Under the pieces are notes generated by a model. That model was given only the letters and a program-made list of their open reading frames with translations. It did not search any database and had not been told where the DNA came from. A program made the position numbers and the translations under genes. Shown one piece after another: positions 19,947 to 29,524 of a stretch of 64,000 nt of DNA. This DNA comes from Lysobacter avium. Its GTDB lineage: Bacteria > Pseudomonadota > Gammaproteobacteria > Xanthomonadales > Xanthomonadaceae. The stretch spans positions 930,001 to 994,000 of the forward strand of contig NZ_CP063657.1 of NCBI RefSeq assembly GCF_015209745.1, in the 5' to 3' direction. Positions within the stretch are counted from its first letter, which is position 1. Each line of letters opens with the position of its first letter.

Positions 19947-20117
19947 GGCGGTCCGGGACCGGCGCGGAATTGGCTTCAGAACCGCAAAGCCTGGCGCCCG
20001 CGTCGGGCCTCTAAAAAGAAGGAATGCGTCAGTCTAACGGCCGAAGAGCGCGAAGGGTGTCGCGTTTTCGCTAGCGCACACTTGGCAAAGACGTCGTGAA
20101 AGGTGAAACTCCCGTTC

Positions 20118-21008
20118 ATGAGGGGGTCAAGTCTAGTCATCGGTCTGGCGTTCGCGCTGGCCGCAATTCCTGCCTTTGCGGGCAGCGTGTACCGCTGTGA
20201 GGCGCCCGACGGGACGCGCAGCTATGTCAGCAAGCGCATTCCAGGCGCGCAGTGCCGCGCCGTCAGTACTGACCCGGCTCCGCCGCGCGCATCGGCACCG
20301 GCCATCGCCAGCCACGCACCAGCCCGGCCCGCTATCAGCGCCCCGGCGACCCCCGCCCCGGATCCTTCTGCTCCGGCGACATTCCTCACCAATGCCGCGC
20401 CTGTCAGTACGGTGAAAGCCGGCGCTGGCAGCTCGCGCACGGTGCAGGGGCAGGTCTACTCCTACATCAAGGATGGCGTGCGTCATTACACCAGCACGCG
20501 GCCCAGGGGTGTGGCGAGTGCAGGACAGGTGCGGACGATTGCCTACAGCTACGTGGAAACCTGCTTTGCCTGTGGCGCAGCGAAGGGTGTCAACTTCGGC
20601 AACGTTCGCTTGAACCGCGAGGCATACCGCGACGAGATCGCCGCTGCGGCCAGCTCGCACGGCATCGACGAGGCGATCGTGCGCGCGATCATCCATGCCG
20701 AGTCGGCGTTCAATCCCAACGCGCTGTCCCGGGTCGGCGCGCAGGGCCTGATGCAGCTGATGCCGGCCACGGCACGCCGCTTCAAGGTCAGCAATGCGTT
20801 TGATGCGGGCCAGAACATCCAGGGCGGGGTGGAATATCTCGCCTGGCTGCTGAAGCGCTTCGACGGCAACCTGACCCTGGCTGCTGCCGGCTACAACGCA
20901 GGCGAAGGCGCGGTCGACAAGTACAAGGGCGTTCCGCCTTACAGCGAGACGCAGCGCTACGTCCAGCGCGTGGGTGTATTGGCCGAGCGCTACCGCGCAA
21001 CCAATTGA
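20118..21008 (+). CDS. exported lytic transglycosylase with DUF4124-like N-terminus
   Basis: A 296-residue protein with a signal peptide (IPAFAG). After it comes a DUF4124-like segment (SVYRCEAPDGTRSYVSKRIPG), an Ala/Pro-rich linker, and a C-terminal SLT domain of family 1 lytic transglycosylases from about residue 170. The catalytic Glu is in IIHAESAFNPNALS, followed by GAQGLMQLMPATARRF and AAAGYNAGEGAVDKY. It cleaves the beta-1,4 bond of peptidoglycan with 1,6-anhydro product formation. A GTG at 20103 could add five residues; the ATG at 20118 gives a cleaner signal peptide. It is divergent from miaB and its own transcription unit. Confidence 0.93.
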   Translation: MRGSSLVIGLAFALAAIPAFAGSVYRCEAPDGTRSYVSKRIPGAQCRAVSTDPAPPRASAPAIASHAPARPAISAPATPAPDPSAPATFLTNAAPVSTVKAGAGSSRTVQGQVYSYIKDGVRHYTSTRPRGVASAGQVRTIAYSYVETCFACGAAKGVNFGNVRLNREAYRDEIAAAASSHGIDEAIVRAIIHAESAFNPNALSRVGAQGLMQLMPATARRFKVSNAFDAGQNIQGGVEYLAWLLKRFDGNLTLAAAGYNAGEGAVDKYKGVPPYSETQRYVQRVGVLAERYRATN

Positions 21009-21047
21009 GCTTTGTACGCACCGGGTCCGGGTGGTGGGCGCTTTCGA

Positions 21048-21077
21048 TTGTCGGGCTGTTCATCCATCCGTTACACT
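21048..21077 (+). promoter_or_regulatory. sigma70-type promoter of petABC
   Basis: TTGTCG at 21048-21053 and TACACT at 21072-21077 are spaced by 18 bases, 85 bases before the petA start. No operator is evident. Confidence 0.5.
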
Positions 21078-21161
21078 TCCACGTCTTTATGAGCCGCCAG
21101 CCGTCGTCAGTGGTGCGGGGTGCGCGGTGGAACGTCGATTACCAGCTTTGCGGAGTGCCGG

Positions 21162-21839
21162 ATGACCAACCCAGGGGTCAATGATCCTCAACATGCGCCT
21201 GTCGGTGATCCCGTCGGCAAACCCGTCTACGAGCCCGTCAACAAGGGTCGTCGCCGGTTCCTGACCGCGACCACGGCCGTTATCGGCGCTGTAGGCGCCG
21301 GCGTCGCCGCCGTGCCTTTCATCAAGTCGTGGAACCCCAGCGAGCGGGCGAAGCAGGCGGGTGCACCGGTGACCGTTGACATCACCCCGCTCGAGGCCGG
21401 TCAGCGCCTTGTGCGCGAGTGGCGTGGCCAGCCGATCTGGATCGTGCGTCGCAGCGAGGCGATCCTGGAGGCGCTGCCGACCCTGGATGACCATCTGCGT
21501 GATCCCATGTCGGAGAACCCCGACCAGCAGCCGGAATACGTGCTGGAAGAGTTCCGCGAGCTGCGCTCGATCAAGCGTGAGGTCTCCGTGCTGGTAGGCC
21601 TGTGCACGCACCTGGGCTGCTCCCCGGAGATGAAGGCGGAAATCCGCCCCGAACCCTTCGACACGGCCTGGAAAGGCGGCTATTTCTGCCCTTGCCACAA
21701 GTCCAAATTCGACATGGCCGGGCGCGTGTACGAGGGCGTTCCGGCACCGACGAACCTGCTGGTGCCGCCGCATTTCTATGCCGACGACAACACCATCGTG
21801 ATCGGCCTCGATCCCTCTTCCAACCAGGGAGCAGCCTGA
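21162..21839 (+). CDS. petA: ubiquinol-cytochrome c reductase Rieske iron-sulfur subunit
   Basis: A 225-residue Rieske protein of the cytochrome bc1 complex. A twin-arginine-like KGRRRFLTATTA signal anchor (residues about 29-55) keeps it in the inner membrane. The [2Fe-2S] ligands are in CTHLGC and CPCHKS, the two conserved boxes. It passes electrons from ubiquinol to cytochrome c1. The ATG at 21162 has CGGAG 6 bases upstream; an upstream GTG at 21120 is less likely. First gene of petABC. Confidence 0.97.
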   Translation: MTNPGVNDPQHAPVGDPVGKPVYEPVNKGRRRFLTATTAVIGAVGAGVAAVPFIKSWNPSERAKQAGAPVTVDITPLEAGQRLVREWRGQPIWIVRRSEAILEALPTLDDHLRDPMSENPDQQPEYVLEEFRELRSIKREVSVLVGLCTHLGCSPEMKAEIRPEPFDTAWKGGYFCPCHKSKFDMAGRVYEGVPAPTNLLVPPHFYADDNTIVIGLDPSSNQGAA

Positions 21840-21842
21840 GCC

Positions 21843-23102
21843 ATGGCGAACATCTTCACCCGCAGCGCCAATGGCGTGATGGACTGGGTCAACGAGCGCG
21901 CGCCCGGCATGATGCCGGTGTACCGCAAGCACATGACCGAGTACTACGCGCCGAAGAACTTCAACGTCTGGTACTACTTCGGCGTGTTGGCGATGGTGGC
22001 GCTGGTCAACCAGATCCTCACCGGCGTCTTCCTGACCATGCACTACAAGCCCAGTGCCGCCGAGGCGTTCTCCTCGGTCGAGTACATCATGCGCGACGTG
22101 GAGTGGGGCTGGCTGATCCGCTACATGCACTCCACGGGTGCATCGCTGTTCTTCATCGTCGTGTACATCCACATGTTCCGCGGGCTGATGTACGGCTCGT
22201 ACCGCAAGCCGCGCGAACTGGTGTGGATCCTGGGAATGCTGATCTACCTGGTCCTGATGGCCGAAGCTTTCATGGGCTACGTACTGCCGTGGGGCCAGAT
22301 GTCGTTCTGGGGCGCCAAGGTGATCATCTCGCTGTTTGGCGCGATTCCGGTGATCGGCCCTGAGCTGACCGAGTGGATCATGGGCGACTACCTGCCCTCC
22401 GATGCCACCCTGGGCCGGTTCTTCGCCCTGCATGTGATCGCTTTGCCGCTGGTGCTGTTGCTGCTGGTCGTGCTGCATCTGGGTGCGCTGCACGAAGTCG
22501 GCTCGAACAACCCCGACGGCGTGGACATCAAGAAGGGCCCCAAGGGCAACCGCTGGGATGCCAACAAGCCCGCGGACGGTATTCCGTTCCATCCGTATTA
22601 CACCGTCCACGACCTCGTCGGGATCGGCTTCTTCCTGATGGTCGCGGCGTTCATCATCTTCTTCGCGCCGGCCTTCGGTGGCTGGTTCCTGGAGCACGAC
22701 AACTTCGTCGAGGCCAACCGCCTGGTGACGCCGGAGCACATCAAGCCGGTCTGGTATTACACCCCGTTCTACGCGATGTTGCGGGTCATCCCCGACAAGC
22801 TGGGTGGCGTGATGGTCATGTTCGGTGCAATTGCGATCCTGTTCGCGGTGCCGTGGCTCGACCGCAGCAAGGTCAACTCGGTCCGCTACAAGGGCTGGAT
22901 CACCAAGGCGATGCTGACCATGCTGGTGGTGTGCTTCATCTGGCTGGGCAAGATCGGCGCCGGTCCGGGTACCGACCCGGTGGAGACGCAGATCGGTCGG
23001 GTGCTGACCTTCCTGTACTTCGCGTTCTTCATCACGATGCCGCTGTGGACGAAGATCGACAAAACCAAGCCGGTGCCAGAGCGGGTGACGACCCATGAGT
23101 AG
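21843..23102 (+). CDS. petB: ubiquinol-cytochrome c reductase cytochrome b subunit
   Basis: A 419-residue polytopic cytochrome b with the two pairs of haem-ligand histidines (STGASLFFIVVYIHMFRG and FALHVIALPLVLLLLVVLHL) and the Qo-site PEWY equivalent, here TPEHIKPVWYYTPFYAML. The GYVLPWGQMSFWGA signature is intact. It starts 3 bases after petA and its stop overlaps petC by 8 bases. Length is that of a full-length fused cytochrome b (b6 plus subunit IV portions). Confidence 0.97.
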   Translation: MANIFTRSANGVMDWVNERAPGMMPVYRKHMTEYYAPKNFNVWYYFGVLAMVALVNQILTGVFLTMHYKPSAAEAFSSVEYIMRDVEWGWLIRYMHSTGASLFFIVVYIHMFRGLMYGSYRKPRELVWILGMLIYLVLMAEAFMGYVLPWGQMSFWGAKVIISLFGAIPVIGPELTEWIMGDYLPSDATLGRFFALHVIALPLVLLLLVVLHLGALHEVGSNNPDGVDIKKGPKGNRWDANKPADGIPFHPYYTVHDLVGIGFFLMVAAFIIFFAPAFGGWFLEHDNFVEANRLVTPEHIKPVWYYTPFYAMLRVIPDKLGGVMVMFGAIAILFAVPWLDRSKVNSVRYKGWITKAMLTMLVVCFIWLGKIGAGPGTDPVETQIGRVLTFLYFAFFITMPLWTKIDKTKPVPERVTTHE

Positions 23103-23880
23103 TCCGTCGATCTCCCTTACTGCGCGCTCTACCACGGTCAAATCGAACATGGTTGCCAAAGTTGCCCTCTTCTTCGCCGGCCTGCTGGTGTCGGCCGCCG
23201 CTTTCGCCGCCGGTGGCGGCGCGCTGCAGCAAGCAGACACCGATCTCAACGACCGCGGGTCGCTGCAGCGCGGTGCCAAGCTTTACCTGAACTACTGCGC
23301 CGGCTGTCACTCGTTGAAGTACCTGCGCTATTCGCGCATGGCGACCGACCTGGGCCTGACCGAAGACGAGGTAATGGAAAACCTCGTGTTCACCGATGCC
23401 AAGTTTGGCGACCACATCGAAACCGCCATGCCCGCGGCAGGCGCCACCGAGTGGTTCGGCAATGCACCGCCGGATCTGAGCGTCATTTCCCGCGTGCGCG
23501 GTGCGGACTGGCTGTATACCTACCTGAAGTCGTTCTATCTGGATGAGACGTCGGCGCTGGGCTGGAACAACAGCCTGTTTCCAAACGTGGCCATGCCCAA
23601 CCCGCTGTGGGAGATGCAGGGCCTGCAGCACGCGGAATATGGCGCGGCGGATGCCACCGGCGCCCGCGCGATCACCGGTTTGACGGTGACCCAGCCCGGC
23701 ACGATGGACGCCAAGGAGTTCGACCAGTCTGTACGCGACATCACAGCATTCCTCGAGTACGCCGGAGAGCCGGCAATCCTCAAGCGCCCGGGTATCGGCG
23801 TGTGGGTGATCCTGTTTCTTGCGGTGTTCACGTTCTTCGCCTGGCTGCTCAACAGGGAGTACTGGCGGGACGTGCACTGA
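23095..23880 (+). CDS. petC: ubiquinol-cytochrome c reductase cytochrome c1 subunit
   Basis: A 261-residue cytochrome c1. The haem site is CAGCHSLKYLRYSRMA, the Met ligand region is ETAMPAAGATEWFG, and a C-terminal helix (GVWVILFLAVFTFFAWLL) anchors it in the membrane with the haem domain in the periplasm. It overlaps the petB stop by 8 bases. The ATG at 23095 gives an 18-residue extension before a second possible start at 23149 (MVAKVALFFAG), which begins the signal sequence; either is possible. Confidence 0.96.
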   Translation: MSSPSISLTARSTTVKSNMVAKVALFFAGLLVSAAAFAAGGGALQQADTDLNDRGSLQRGAKLYLNYCAGCHSLKYLRYSRMATDLGLTEDEVMENLVFTDAKFGDHIETAMPAAGATEWFGNAPPDLSVISRVRGADWLYTYLKSFYLDETSALGWNNSLFPNVAMPNPLWEMQGLQHAEYGAADATGARAITGLTVTQPGTMDAKEFDQSVRDITAFLEYAGEPAILKRPGIGVWVILFLAVFTFFAWLLNREYWRDVH

Positions 23881-23964
23881 CAGTAGTTGGGGCCGTGACG
23901 ACTGTCCACGCTGGGTGGTCAGCGTCTTGCGTCCGGCGGATTCCGGGCGTTGGAGAGGTCGAAA

Positions 23965-24600
23965 ATGGCGTCAAGCCCACGTATGCGTAATGCCCTTACC
24001 CTGTTTTCCTCGAATGACTGCGTGTTGTGTCATCGAGTCCGGCTGGTATTGGCGTCCAAGGGCGTTACCTACGACCTGATTTCGGTGGATCCGCAGAATC
24101 CGCCGGAGGACCTCATCGACCTCAACCCCTACCACTCGGTGCCGACCCTGGTCGAGCGCGACCTTGTGCTGTACGCGGCCAGCGTGGTCAGCGAATACCT
24201 GGATGAGCGTTATCCGCACCCGCCGCTGATGCCGGTTGATCCGTTGTCGCGGGCGCGCCTGCGCCTTGCGACCCTGCGCCTGGAGCACGACTGGGTGCCG
24301 CAGGTGCAGGCGATCCAGATGGGCACCAAGGCCCAGGCCGATGCCGCGCGCAAGCGCCTGAAGGAACTGCTGACCGCATCGGTTCCCCTGTTCAAGGCCT
24401 TCAAGTTCTTCCTCAACAACGAGATGAGCCTGGCCGATTGCGCGATGGCACCGATCATCTGGCGCTTGCCCTCGCTTGGCGTTGCCCTGCCAAAGGATGG
24501 CAAGTCGCTGGAGGATTACGGCAGCCGCATTTTCCGCAACCCCGGTTTCGCGCGTAGCCTGACCGAGCAGGAGCGGCGCCTGAACGAACTGCCGGTCTGA
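23965..24600 (+). CDS. sspA: stringent starvation protein A (GST-fold)
   Basis: A 211-residue protein of the SspA family with a glutaredoxin-like N-terminal domain (LTLFSSNDCVLCHRVRLVLA) and an all-helical GST C-terminal domain. SspA binds RNA polymerase and alters transcription under starvation or acid stress; family members lack glutathione activity. GGAGAGG 6 bases before the ATG at 23965 fixes this start over the ATG at 23950. sspA follows petABC and precedes sspB, the order commonly seen in proteobacteria. Confidence 0.94.
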   Translation: MASSPRMRNALTLFSSNDCVLCHRVRLVLASKGVTYDLISVDPQNPPEDLIDLNPYHSVPTLVERDLVLYAASVVSEYLDERYPHPPLMPVDPLSRARLRLATLRLEHDWVPQVQAIQMGTKAQADAARKRLKELLTASVPLFKAFKFFLNNEMSLADCAMAPIIWRLPSLGVALPKDGKSLEDYGSRIFRNPGFARSLTEQERRLNELPV

Positions 24601-24667
24601 GGCGACAGGTGTACGAGCGGGGCACGACGGCGTCCCCGGAATCGGGTCTCTGCTCTAAACTGGCCGT

Positions 24668-25195
24668 ATGAACGACGAAACCCCAGTGATGACCAGTCAC
24701 CGCCCGTACCTGCTGCGGGCGCTTTACGAGTGGATCGCAGACAACGAAATGACCCCGCACCTGCTGGTCGACGCGACCCGCAGTGGGGTGCAGGTGCCGC
24801 TGCATGCCGTGAGCGAGGGACGCATTGTTTTGAACGTCGCCCAGCAGGCCGTCTCCGGGCTGGAGATGACCAACGAGCTGATCCGTTTCAGTGCGCGCTT
24901 TGGCGGCGTGAGCCAATCGATTTCCGTGCCGACGCACGCCGTAGTTGCCATCTACGCCCGCGAGACCGGGCAGGGCATGGTGCTGCCGGAAGAAACCGGC
25001 GAGGAAGCGGGCGCTGGCGACAACGCGCCGGCTCCGTCCGCCGCAGGGGGCACCCCGCGGCCGGCGCTGAGCGCGGTTCCCAGTGACACGTCCAGCACTG
25101 AGGACCGTGAGGGCAACGGCCATGATCCCGGCCCGGACGGCGACGGAACCGATCCGGGCCCGCGACGCGGCGGGCACCTGCGGGTCGTCAAATAG
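24668..25195 (+). CDS. sspB: ClpXP protease specificity-enhancing factor SspB
   Basis: A 175-residue adaptor that binds ssrA-tagged proteins and delivers them to ClpXP. The folded N-terminal domain (residues about 10-115) contains RPYLLRALYEWIADNEMTPH and the conserved SFSARFGG-type strand, here RFSARFGGVSQSI. A long acidic, Pro/Gly-rich linker follows, and the C-terminal GGHLRVVK is the expected ClpX-binding peptide. Its last 8 bases overlap the end of the convergent DUF3301 gene. Confidence 0.95.
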   Translation: MNDETPVMTSHRPYLLRALYEWIADNEMTPHLLVDATRSGVQVPLHAVSEGRIVLNVAQQAVSGLEMTNELIRFSARFGGVSQSISVPTHAVVAIYARETGQGMVLPEETGEEAGAGDNAPAPSAAGGTPRPALSAVPSDTSSTEDREGNGHDPGPDGDGTDPGPRRGGHLRVVK

Positions 25196-25499
25196 TCTGG
25201 TCCACGGGCCCGACGAAGGACACCATGCGCCCACCGCGCAGCACCAGACGGCCGACATGGCGGTCCTCGCCGTCGCGCGAGTAGTCGAAGCGGAAGGTCC
25301 GCTCCCATCCCAGCCAGCCGTCATCGCCGCGGTACAGACGCATGCCCATCACATGCACGGTCTGGTCAAGCAGTTGCACGCCGGCCGCCGTGCAGGCCTC
25401 CCGACCCAGCACTTCCGCCCGTTCGGCGGCCCCGCGGCCCGCGCTCCAGAAAGCAAACGCCACTGATCCGACGATCATCACGATCAGCATCGTGGGCAC
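25188..25499 (-). CDS. DUF3301 family single-pass membrane protein
   Basis: A 103-residue protein with one N-terminal membrane segment (MLIVMIVGSVAFAFW) and a soluble domain with the DUF3301 pattern: REACTAAGVQLLDQTVHV, a central RTFRFDYSRDG and GRLVLRGGRMVSF. Function is unknown. The GTG at 25499 lies 2 bases after the nadC stop; an ATG at 25490 is an alternative start. It is the last gene of the UPF0434-nadC-DUF3301 series and overlaps the end of sspB by 8 bases on the other strand. Confidence 0.85.
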   Translation of the reverse strand: MPTMLIVMIVGSVAFAFWSAGRGAAERAEVLGREACTAAGVQLLDQTVHVMGMRLYRGDDGWLGWERTFRFDYSRDGEDRHVGRLVLRGGRMVSFVGPVDQTI

Positions 25500-25501
25500 G
25501 G

Positions 25502-26365
25502 TCAGCCGGCCATCGGCGGCGCGCCGAGCTTGAGCGAGAGATCGATGGCGTGGACGTGCTTGGTCAGCGCGCCAATGGAGATGAAGTCCACGCCGACCTG
25601 GGCGATCGCGCGCAGTCCGGCAAGGTCGACGCCGCCTGAGACTTCCAGCGGCGCGGGGCGCGCATGCGCGGCGTTGATGCGCACCGCCTCGCGCCGCGTC
25701 GCTGCGTCGAAATTGTCGATCAGGATGCGGTCGCAGCCCTCGTCCAACGCCTCGCGCAGCTCCACTAGTGTCTCCACCTCGACAATGAGCGGCAGGTCGG
25801 GCTGCAACCTCCGCGCGGCCTGGATCGCTGCGCCGATCGAACCGGCGGCGCGCACGTGGTTTTCCTTCAGCATGACGGCGTCGAACAGGCCGATCCGATG
25901 ATTCACCCCGCCCCCGGCGCGCACGGCGTATTTCTGCGCCAGGCGCAGTCCCGGGATGGTCTTGCGGGTGTCGAGGATCCGGGTGCCCGTCCCTTCGACG
26001 GCGGCGACATGCCGAGCTGTCGTCGTTGCGGTGCCGGAAAGCGTCTGCATGAAGTTGAGCGAGGTGCGTTCGGCGGTGACCAGCGCCTGCGCACGGCCCT
26101 CCAAAATGGCCAGCACGGTTCCGGCTGTAACGCGATCGCCCTCTGCAACGTGCCACTGGATACGGACGTCGGGATCCAGCGCGCGGTGGCAGGCATCAAA
26201 CCACGGACGGCCGCACACCACGGCGTCTTCCTTGCACAGCAGGTAGGCGGAGTCGGCGTGGTCCGACAACAGCGCGGCCGTGACGTCACCGCCACGGATG
26301 TCCTCCGTCAGGGCGCGGGATACATCGTCGGCCACGCAGTCAGGGGCGCGCAGGGTCTCGCTCAT
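25502..26365 (-). CDS. nadC: nicotinate-nucleotide pyrophosphorylase (quinolinate phosphoribosyltransferase)
   Basis: A 287-residue enzyme converting quinolinate and PRPP to nicotinate mononucleotide, CO2 and pyrophosphate in NAD synthesis. The conserved elements LNFMQTLSGTATTTARHV, ILDTRKTIPGLRLAQKYAV, GGGVNHRIGLFDAVMLKENH and the C-terminal EVSGGVDLAGLRAIAQVGVDFISIGALTKH are all present. Its ATG overlaps the stop of the UPF0434 gene by 4 bases (ATGA), so translation is likely coupled. Confidence 0.96.
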   Translation of the reverse strand: MSETLRAPDCVADDVSRALTEDIRGGDVTAALLSDHADSAYLLCKEDAVVCGRPWFDACHRALDPDVRIQWHVAEGDRVTAGTVLAILEGRAQALVTAERTSLNFMQTLSGTATTTARHVAAVEGTGTRILDTRKTIPGLRLAQKYAVRAGGGVNHRIGLFDAVMLKENHVRAAGSIGAAIQAARRLQPDLPLIVEVETLVELREALDEGCDRILIDNFDAATRREAVRINAAHARPAPLEVSGGVDLAGLRAIAQVGVDFISIGALTKHVHAIDLSLKLGAPPMAG

Positions 26366-26631
26366 GCCGGCGGAAATCCTTCGACCTGCCGGGATGCGAT
26401 CGCTTCCTCTGCCAGCAGGACCGGGATGCCGTCGTCTACGCGATAGACATGCGCACGATCGCGGGTCACCAGCGCTTCGCGAAGCGCTTCAGTCTGTGGG
26501 CTGCCGTCAGCGCGCAGCACGCCGCCACCCGCGATCGCCTCGTTGAGCGACTTCAGGCTGCGGCTGTCGAGCATCGCCAGGGGTTGGCGGGTCGTCGGGC
26601 AGACAAGCAGGTCGAGCAGTTTGCGGTCCAT
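26362..26631 (-). CDS. UPF0434/Trm112-like small protein
   Basis: An 89-residue protein starting MDRKLLDLLVCP, the usual start of UPF0434 (YcaR-like) proteins, and containing RVDDGIPVLLAEEA. In the classical family a CPXC pair binds zinc; here it reads CPTT and no other cysteine is present, so zinc binding by this motif is unlikely. The inserted Ala/Gly-rich centre makes it longer than E. coli YcaR (60 residues). It overlaps nadC by 4 bases and heads that operon. Confidence 0.88.
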   Translation of the reverse strand: MDRKLLDLLVCPTTRQPLAMLDSRSLKSLNEAIAGGGVLRADGSPQTEALREALVTRDRAHVYRVDDGIPVLLAEEAIASRQVEGFPPA

Positions 26632-26752
26632 CGGGCCGGTGTCTCCAGTGGTCGGTCCGCGGGTACGCGGCGGACGGCATTGTCGGGACGCGCGCGCTCA
26701 TGGCGCTTGCGTGTGTGCCCGGTAGAATACCGTTTTGCCTTAGGGTCCAACC

Positions 26753-27256
26753 ATGACAGACACCGTGCAGGCGCCGCTGGTCGGCCTTGTGATGGGCTCC
26801 CGTTCCGACTGGGAGACGATGCAGCATGCGGCCGCGCGCCTGGAGGCACTTGGGATCTCCCATGAGGTGCGGGTGGTTTCGGCGCATCGCACGCCGGATG
26901 TCCTGTTCGACTATGCCGCCACCGCGGCCGCGCGGGGCCTGCGGGCGATAATCGCCGGCGCGGGCGGCGCGGCACACCTGCCAGGCATGCTCGCGGCGAA
27001 AACCGCGGTGCCGGTGCTCGGCGTTCCGGTCCAGAGCAAGGCGCTCAATGGCATGGACTCGCTGCTGTCGATCGTGCAGATGCCGGCGGGCGTGCCCGTA
27101 GCCACGTTTGCCATCGGCAATGCAGGGGCCATCAACTCGGCGCTGTTTGCCGCGGCGATGCTGGCCGCCGATCATGCCGACGTCGCCGCGGCGCTGGATG
27201 CCTTCCGCACCCGCCAGACCGCCGATGTCGCCGGCAGCGACGATCCGCGCCAATGA
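26753..27256 (+). CDS. purE: 5-(carboxyamino)imidazole ribonucleotide mutase
   Basis: A 167-residue class I PurE that converts N5-CAIR to CAIR in purine synthesis. The active-site loop [13 protein letters not shown], the catalytic His in SAHRTPD and the [11 protein letters not shown] and [22 protein letters not shown] segments are intact. It overlaps purK by 4 bases (ATGA), forming the usual purEK operon. A TAGAAT at 26723-26728 could be its -10, but no convincing -35 is seen. Confidence 0.97.
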   Translation: MTDTVQAPLVGLVMGSRSDWETMQHAAARLEALGISHEVRVVSAHRTPDVLFDYAATAAARGLRAIIAGAGGAAHLPGMLAAKTAVPVLGVPVQSKALNGMDSLLSIVQMPAGVPVATFAIGNAGAINSALFAAAMLAADHADVAAALDAFRTRQTADVAGSDDPRQ

Positions 27257-28407
27257 AGACGGTCGGCATTCTTGGTGGCGGCCAGCTCGCGCGCATGATG
27301 GTGTTGGCAGGAACGCCTCTGGGCGTGCGGTTTATCGTCCTCGATCCGGCGCCCGATGCGTGCGCATCACAGGTGGCGCCGATGGTGAACGGCGGTTTCG
27401 CCGATGCGAACGCGCTTGACGAATTCGCGGCCCGCGCAGATGTGGCCACGTTCGATTTCGAGAACGTCCCCGCGGAGTCGGCCGACTCGCTGCTCAAGCG
27501 CGTTCCGGTGTTCCCGAACCCCCGTGCGCTGGGTATCGCCCAGGACCGCCTGGCGGAAAAGACCCTGTTTGGCGAGCTCGATATTCCGGTGGCACCGTTC
27601 GCGGTGGTCGACAACCGTGTGCAACTGGACGAGGCGATTGCCAGCGTCGGCACGCCCTGCATCCTGAAGACCCGGCGCCTGGGCTACGACGGCAAAGGGC
27701 AGTTCCGCCTGCTCTCGCCCGCCGATGCGGACGCCGCATGGGACGCGCTGGGCGCCCAGGCGTCAAAGGTCGGACTGATCCTGGAGGGCTTCGTCGAGTT
27801 CGAGCGCGAGCTCAGCGTGGTTGCGGTGCGCGATCGCCACGGCGAGTTCCGCAGCTGGCCGGTGACAGAGAACTGGCACGTCGACGGCGTGCTGTCGGCC
27901 AGCCTGGCGCCAGCCAGCGTGAGTGATGTTCTGGCCGAGCAGGCAACCAGCCACGCCCGCAAGGTCGCCGATGCCCTGGACTATGTCGGCGTGTTCGCGC
28001 TTGAGCTGTTCTGTCGCGACGGTGAGCTGCTGGCCAACGAGATGGCGCCGCGCGTGCATAACTCCGGTCACTGGACCATCGAAGGTGCGGAGACGAGCCA
28101 GTTCCAGAACCATCTGCGCGCCGTGCTGGGCCTGCCATTGGGGGCGACCCGGATGCTGGGCCACGCCTGCATGCTCAACTGGATCGGCGCTATGCCGGCG
28201 CCGGAAGCAGTGCTGGCTGAACCCTCCGGCCATTGGCACGACTATGGCAAAGCCGCCCGCGAAGGCCGCAAGGTCGGACATGCGACTTTGCGCGCCGATT
28301 CCGCCGCCGAACTGGCTGCCGCGCTCGAGCGCGTCGGCGATTCACTCGATCGCGCGGGGCAGGTGGCGCCGGTGGTGGAACGGTTGCGGAAGCTGGATCG
28401 CGCGTAG
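27253..28407 (+). CDS. purK: 5-(carboxyamino)imidazole ribonucleotide synthase
   Basis: A 384-residue ATP-grasp enzyme that makes N5-CAIR from AIR, bicarbonate and ATP. The N-terminal Rossmann-type domain starts [13 protein letters not shown], the ATP-grasp part has [31 protein letters not shown] and [20 protein letters not shown]. It overlaps purE by 4 bases and ends 50 bases before the convergent membrane-protein gene. Confidence 0.97.
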   Translation: MKTVGILGGGQLARMMVLAGTPLGVRFIVLDPAPDACASQVAPMVNGGFADANALDEFAARADVATFDFENVPAESADSLLKRVPVFPNPRALGIAQDRLAEKTLFGELDIPVAPFAVVDNRVQLDEAIASVGTPCILKTRRLGYDGKGQFRLLSPADADAAWDALGAQASKVGLILEGFVEFERELSVVAVRDRHGEFRSWPVTENWHVDGVLSASLAPASVSDVLAEQATSHARKVADALDYVGVFALELFCRDGELLANEMAPRVHNSGHWTIEGAETSQFQNHLRAVLGLPLGATRMLGHACMLNWIGAMPAPEAVLAEPSGHWHDYGKAAREGRKVGHATLRADSAAELAAALERVGDSLDRAGQVAPVVERLRKLDRA

Positions 28408-28457
28408 CCAACGCACCCGGGTAGCCGGGGGCGAGGCGGTTGGAGCCTGCCGCGTCG

Positions 28458-29246
28458 TCAGGAGGTGCGCTGCAGGACCAGCTCGAGCACGAACTTGCTG
28501 CCGAAGAACGACAGCACCAGCAGCACCATCGCCACCAGGGTCCAGCGGACGGCAACCGCGCCCCGCCAACCATAGCGCCAGCGACCGACCAGCAACGCGC
28601 CGAAGGTCAGCCAGGACAACACGCTGAGCACCGTCTTGTGGACCAGATGCTGCGCGAGCAGGTCGTCGACGAACAGCACGCCGGTGAGCAGGGTCGCCGA
28701 AAGCAGCACGAAGCCGACCTTGATGGTGCGGAACAGCAGCATCTCCAGCTCCACCAGTGGCGGCAGCGCACGAAGCCAGCCGTGGATGCTGCGGCGGCGA
28801 AGTGCGCGTTCCTGCAGCCAGAGCATGATGGCCAGCAGGGCCGCCAATGCCAGCGTGGCGTAGGCCAGCAGCGCCGTCCAGGCGTGCAACTGCAGTCGCC
28901 AATCGAGCGATTCCGGCGCCGCATGGCCGTGCAGGTGATAGCCAATCAGGGTGGCCAGCGCCAGGGGGAAAACCAACACACCCAGCGCCGCCATCCGGCC
29001 TTTTGCGCCGACCACCACGGTCATCGCGGCCATCCCCAGGGAGACCAGCGAGAGCGCCGCGTAGAAGTGCATATCGGCGCCACCGATGCCACGCCAGGCC
29101 GCCAGGTGCGTGCCGGCGTGCAGCAGCACCGCGCCGATCGCCGGTGCCAGCCAGCCGCGCCCAGCCGCTTCCCTGCTGGCGAAGTTCGCGACCAGCAGGC
29201 CGGTGGCAAGCAGGTACAGCAAAACGCTGATGAGAACGATTGTCAT
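28458..29246 (-). CDS. CcsA/YpjD-type cytochrome c assembly family membrane protein
   Basis: A 262-residue inner-membrane protein with about eight hydrophobic helices. It matches the YpjD/CcsA group located next to ffh in many proteobacteria: conserved His residues in LLHAGTHLAAW, QLHAWTALLAY and LLAQHLVHKTVLSVLSWLTFGALLVGRW, the last being the typical HKT-SW-F pattern. The family resembles cytochrome c assembly proteins, but for this branch a role in cytochrome biogenesis is not proven. The ATG at 29246 is preferred to a TTG two codons earlier. It is divergent from ffh. Confidence 0.85.
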   Translation of the reverse strand: MTIVLISVLLYLLATGLLVANFASREAAGRGWLAPAIGAVLLHAGTHLAAWRGIGGADMHFYAALSLVSLGMAAMTVVVGAKGRMAALGVLVFPLALATLIGYHLHGHAAPESLDWRLQLHAWTALLAYATLALAALLAIMLWLQERALRRRSIHGWLRALPPLVELEMLLFRTIKVGFVLLSATLLTGVLFVDDLLAQHLVHKTVLSVLSWLTFGALLVGRWRYGWRGAVAVRWTLVAMVLLVLSFFGSKFVLELVLQRTS

Positions 29247-29524
29247 CGGCAAAGTGTCTCACGACGCGATCGCGGCTGGCTCACGCCAACCGCGCCGCAC
29301 AAGGGATTTTGAGGGTGCCGCCCGACCACGCAGCCTGAGGCGCAGGCGTGATCTTCGCATGGGACGTGCAAGCCCGTGACAGCCCGACAAGCCTGGGTTG
29401 TGCAAGCCCGTGAAAGCCGGGACAGGCCCCGGGCGTGCACCCATACATGCGGGCGCTGCCGCCCGGTGGAGGCGGGCTATACTTGGCGACCATCTTTCCG
29501 CCGTCCTTTTCCGGGTACTTCCGC

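Noticed and set aside
21087..23279. Open frame of 730 codons on the minus strand
   Set aside because: Antisense to petABC; the His/Arg/Asp-rich product is typical of shadow frames.
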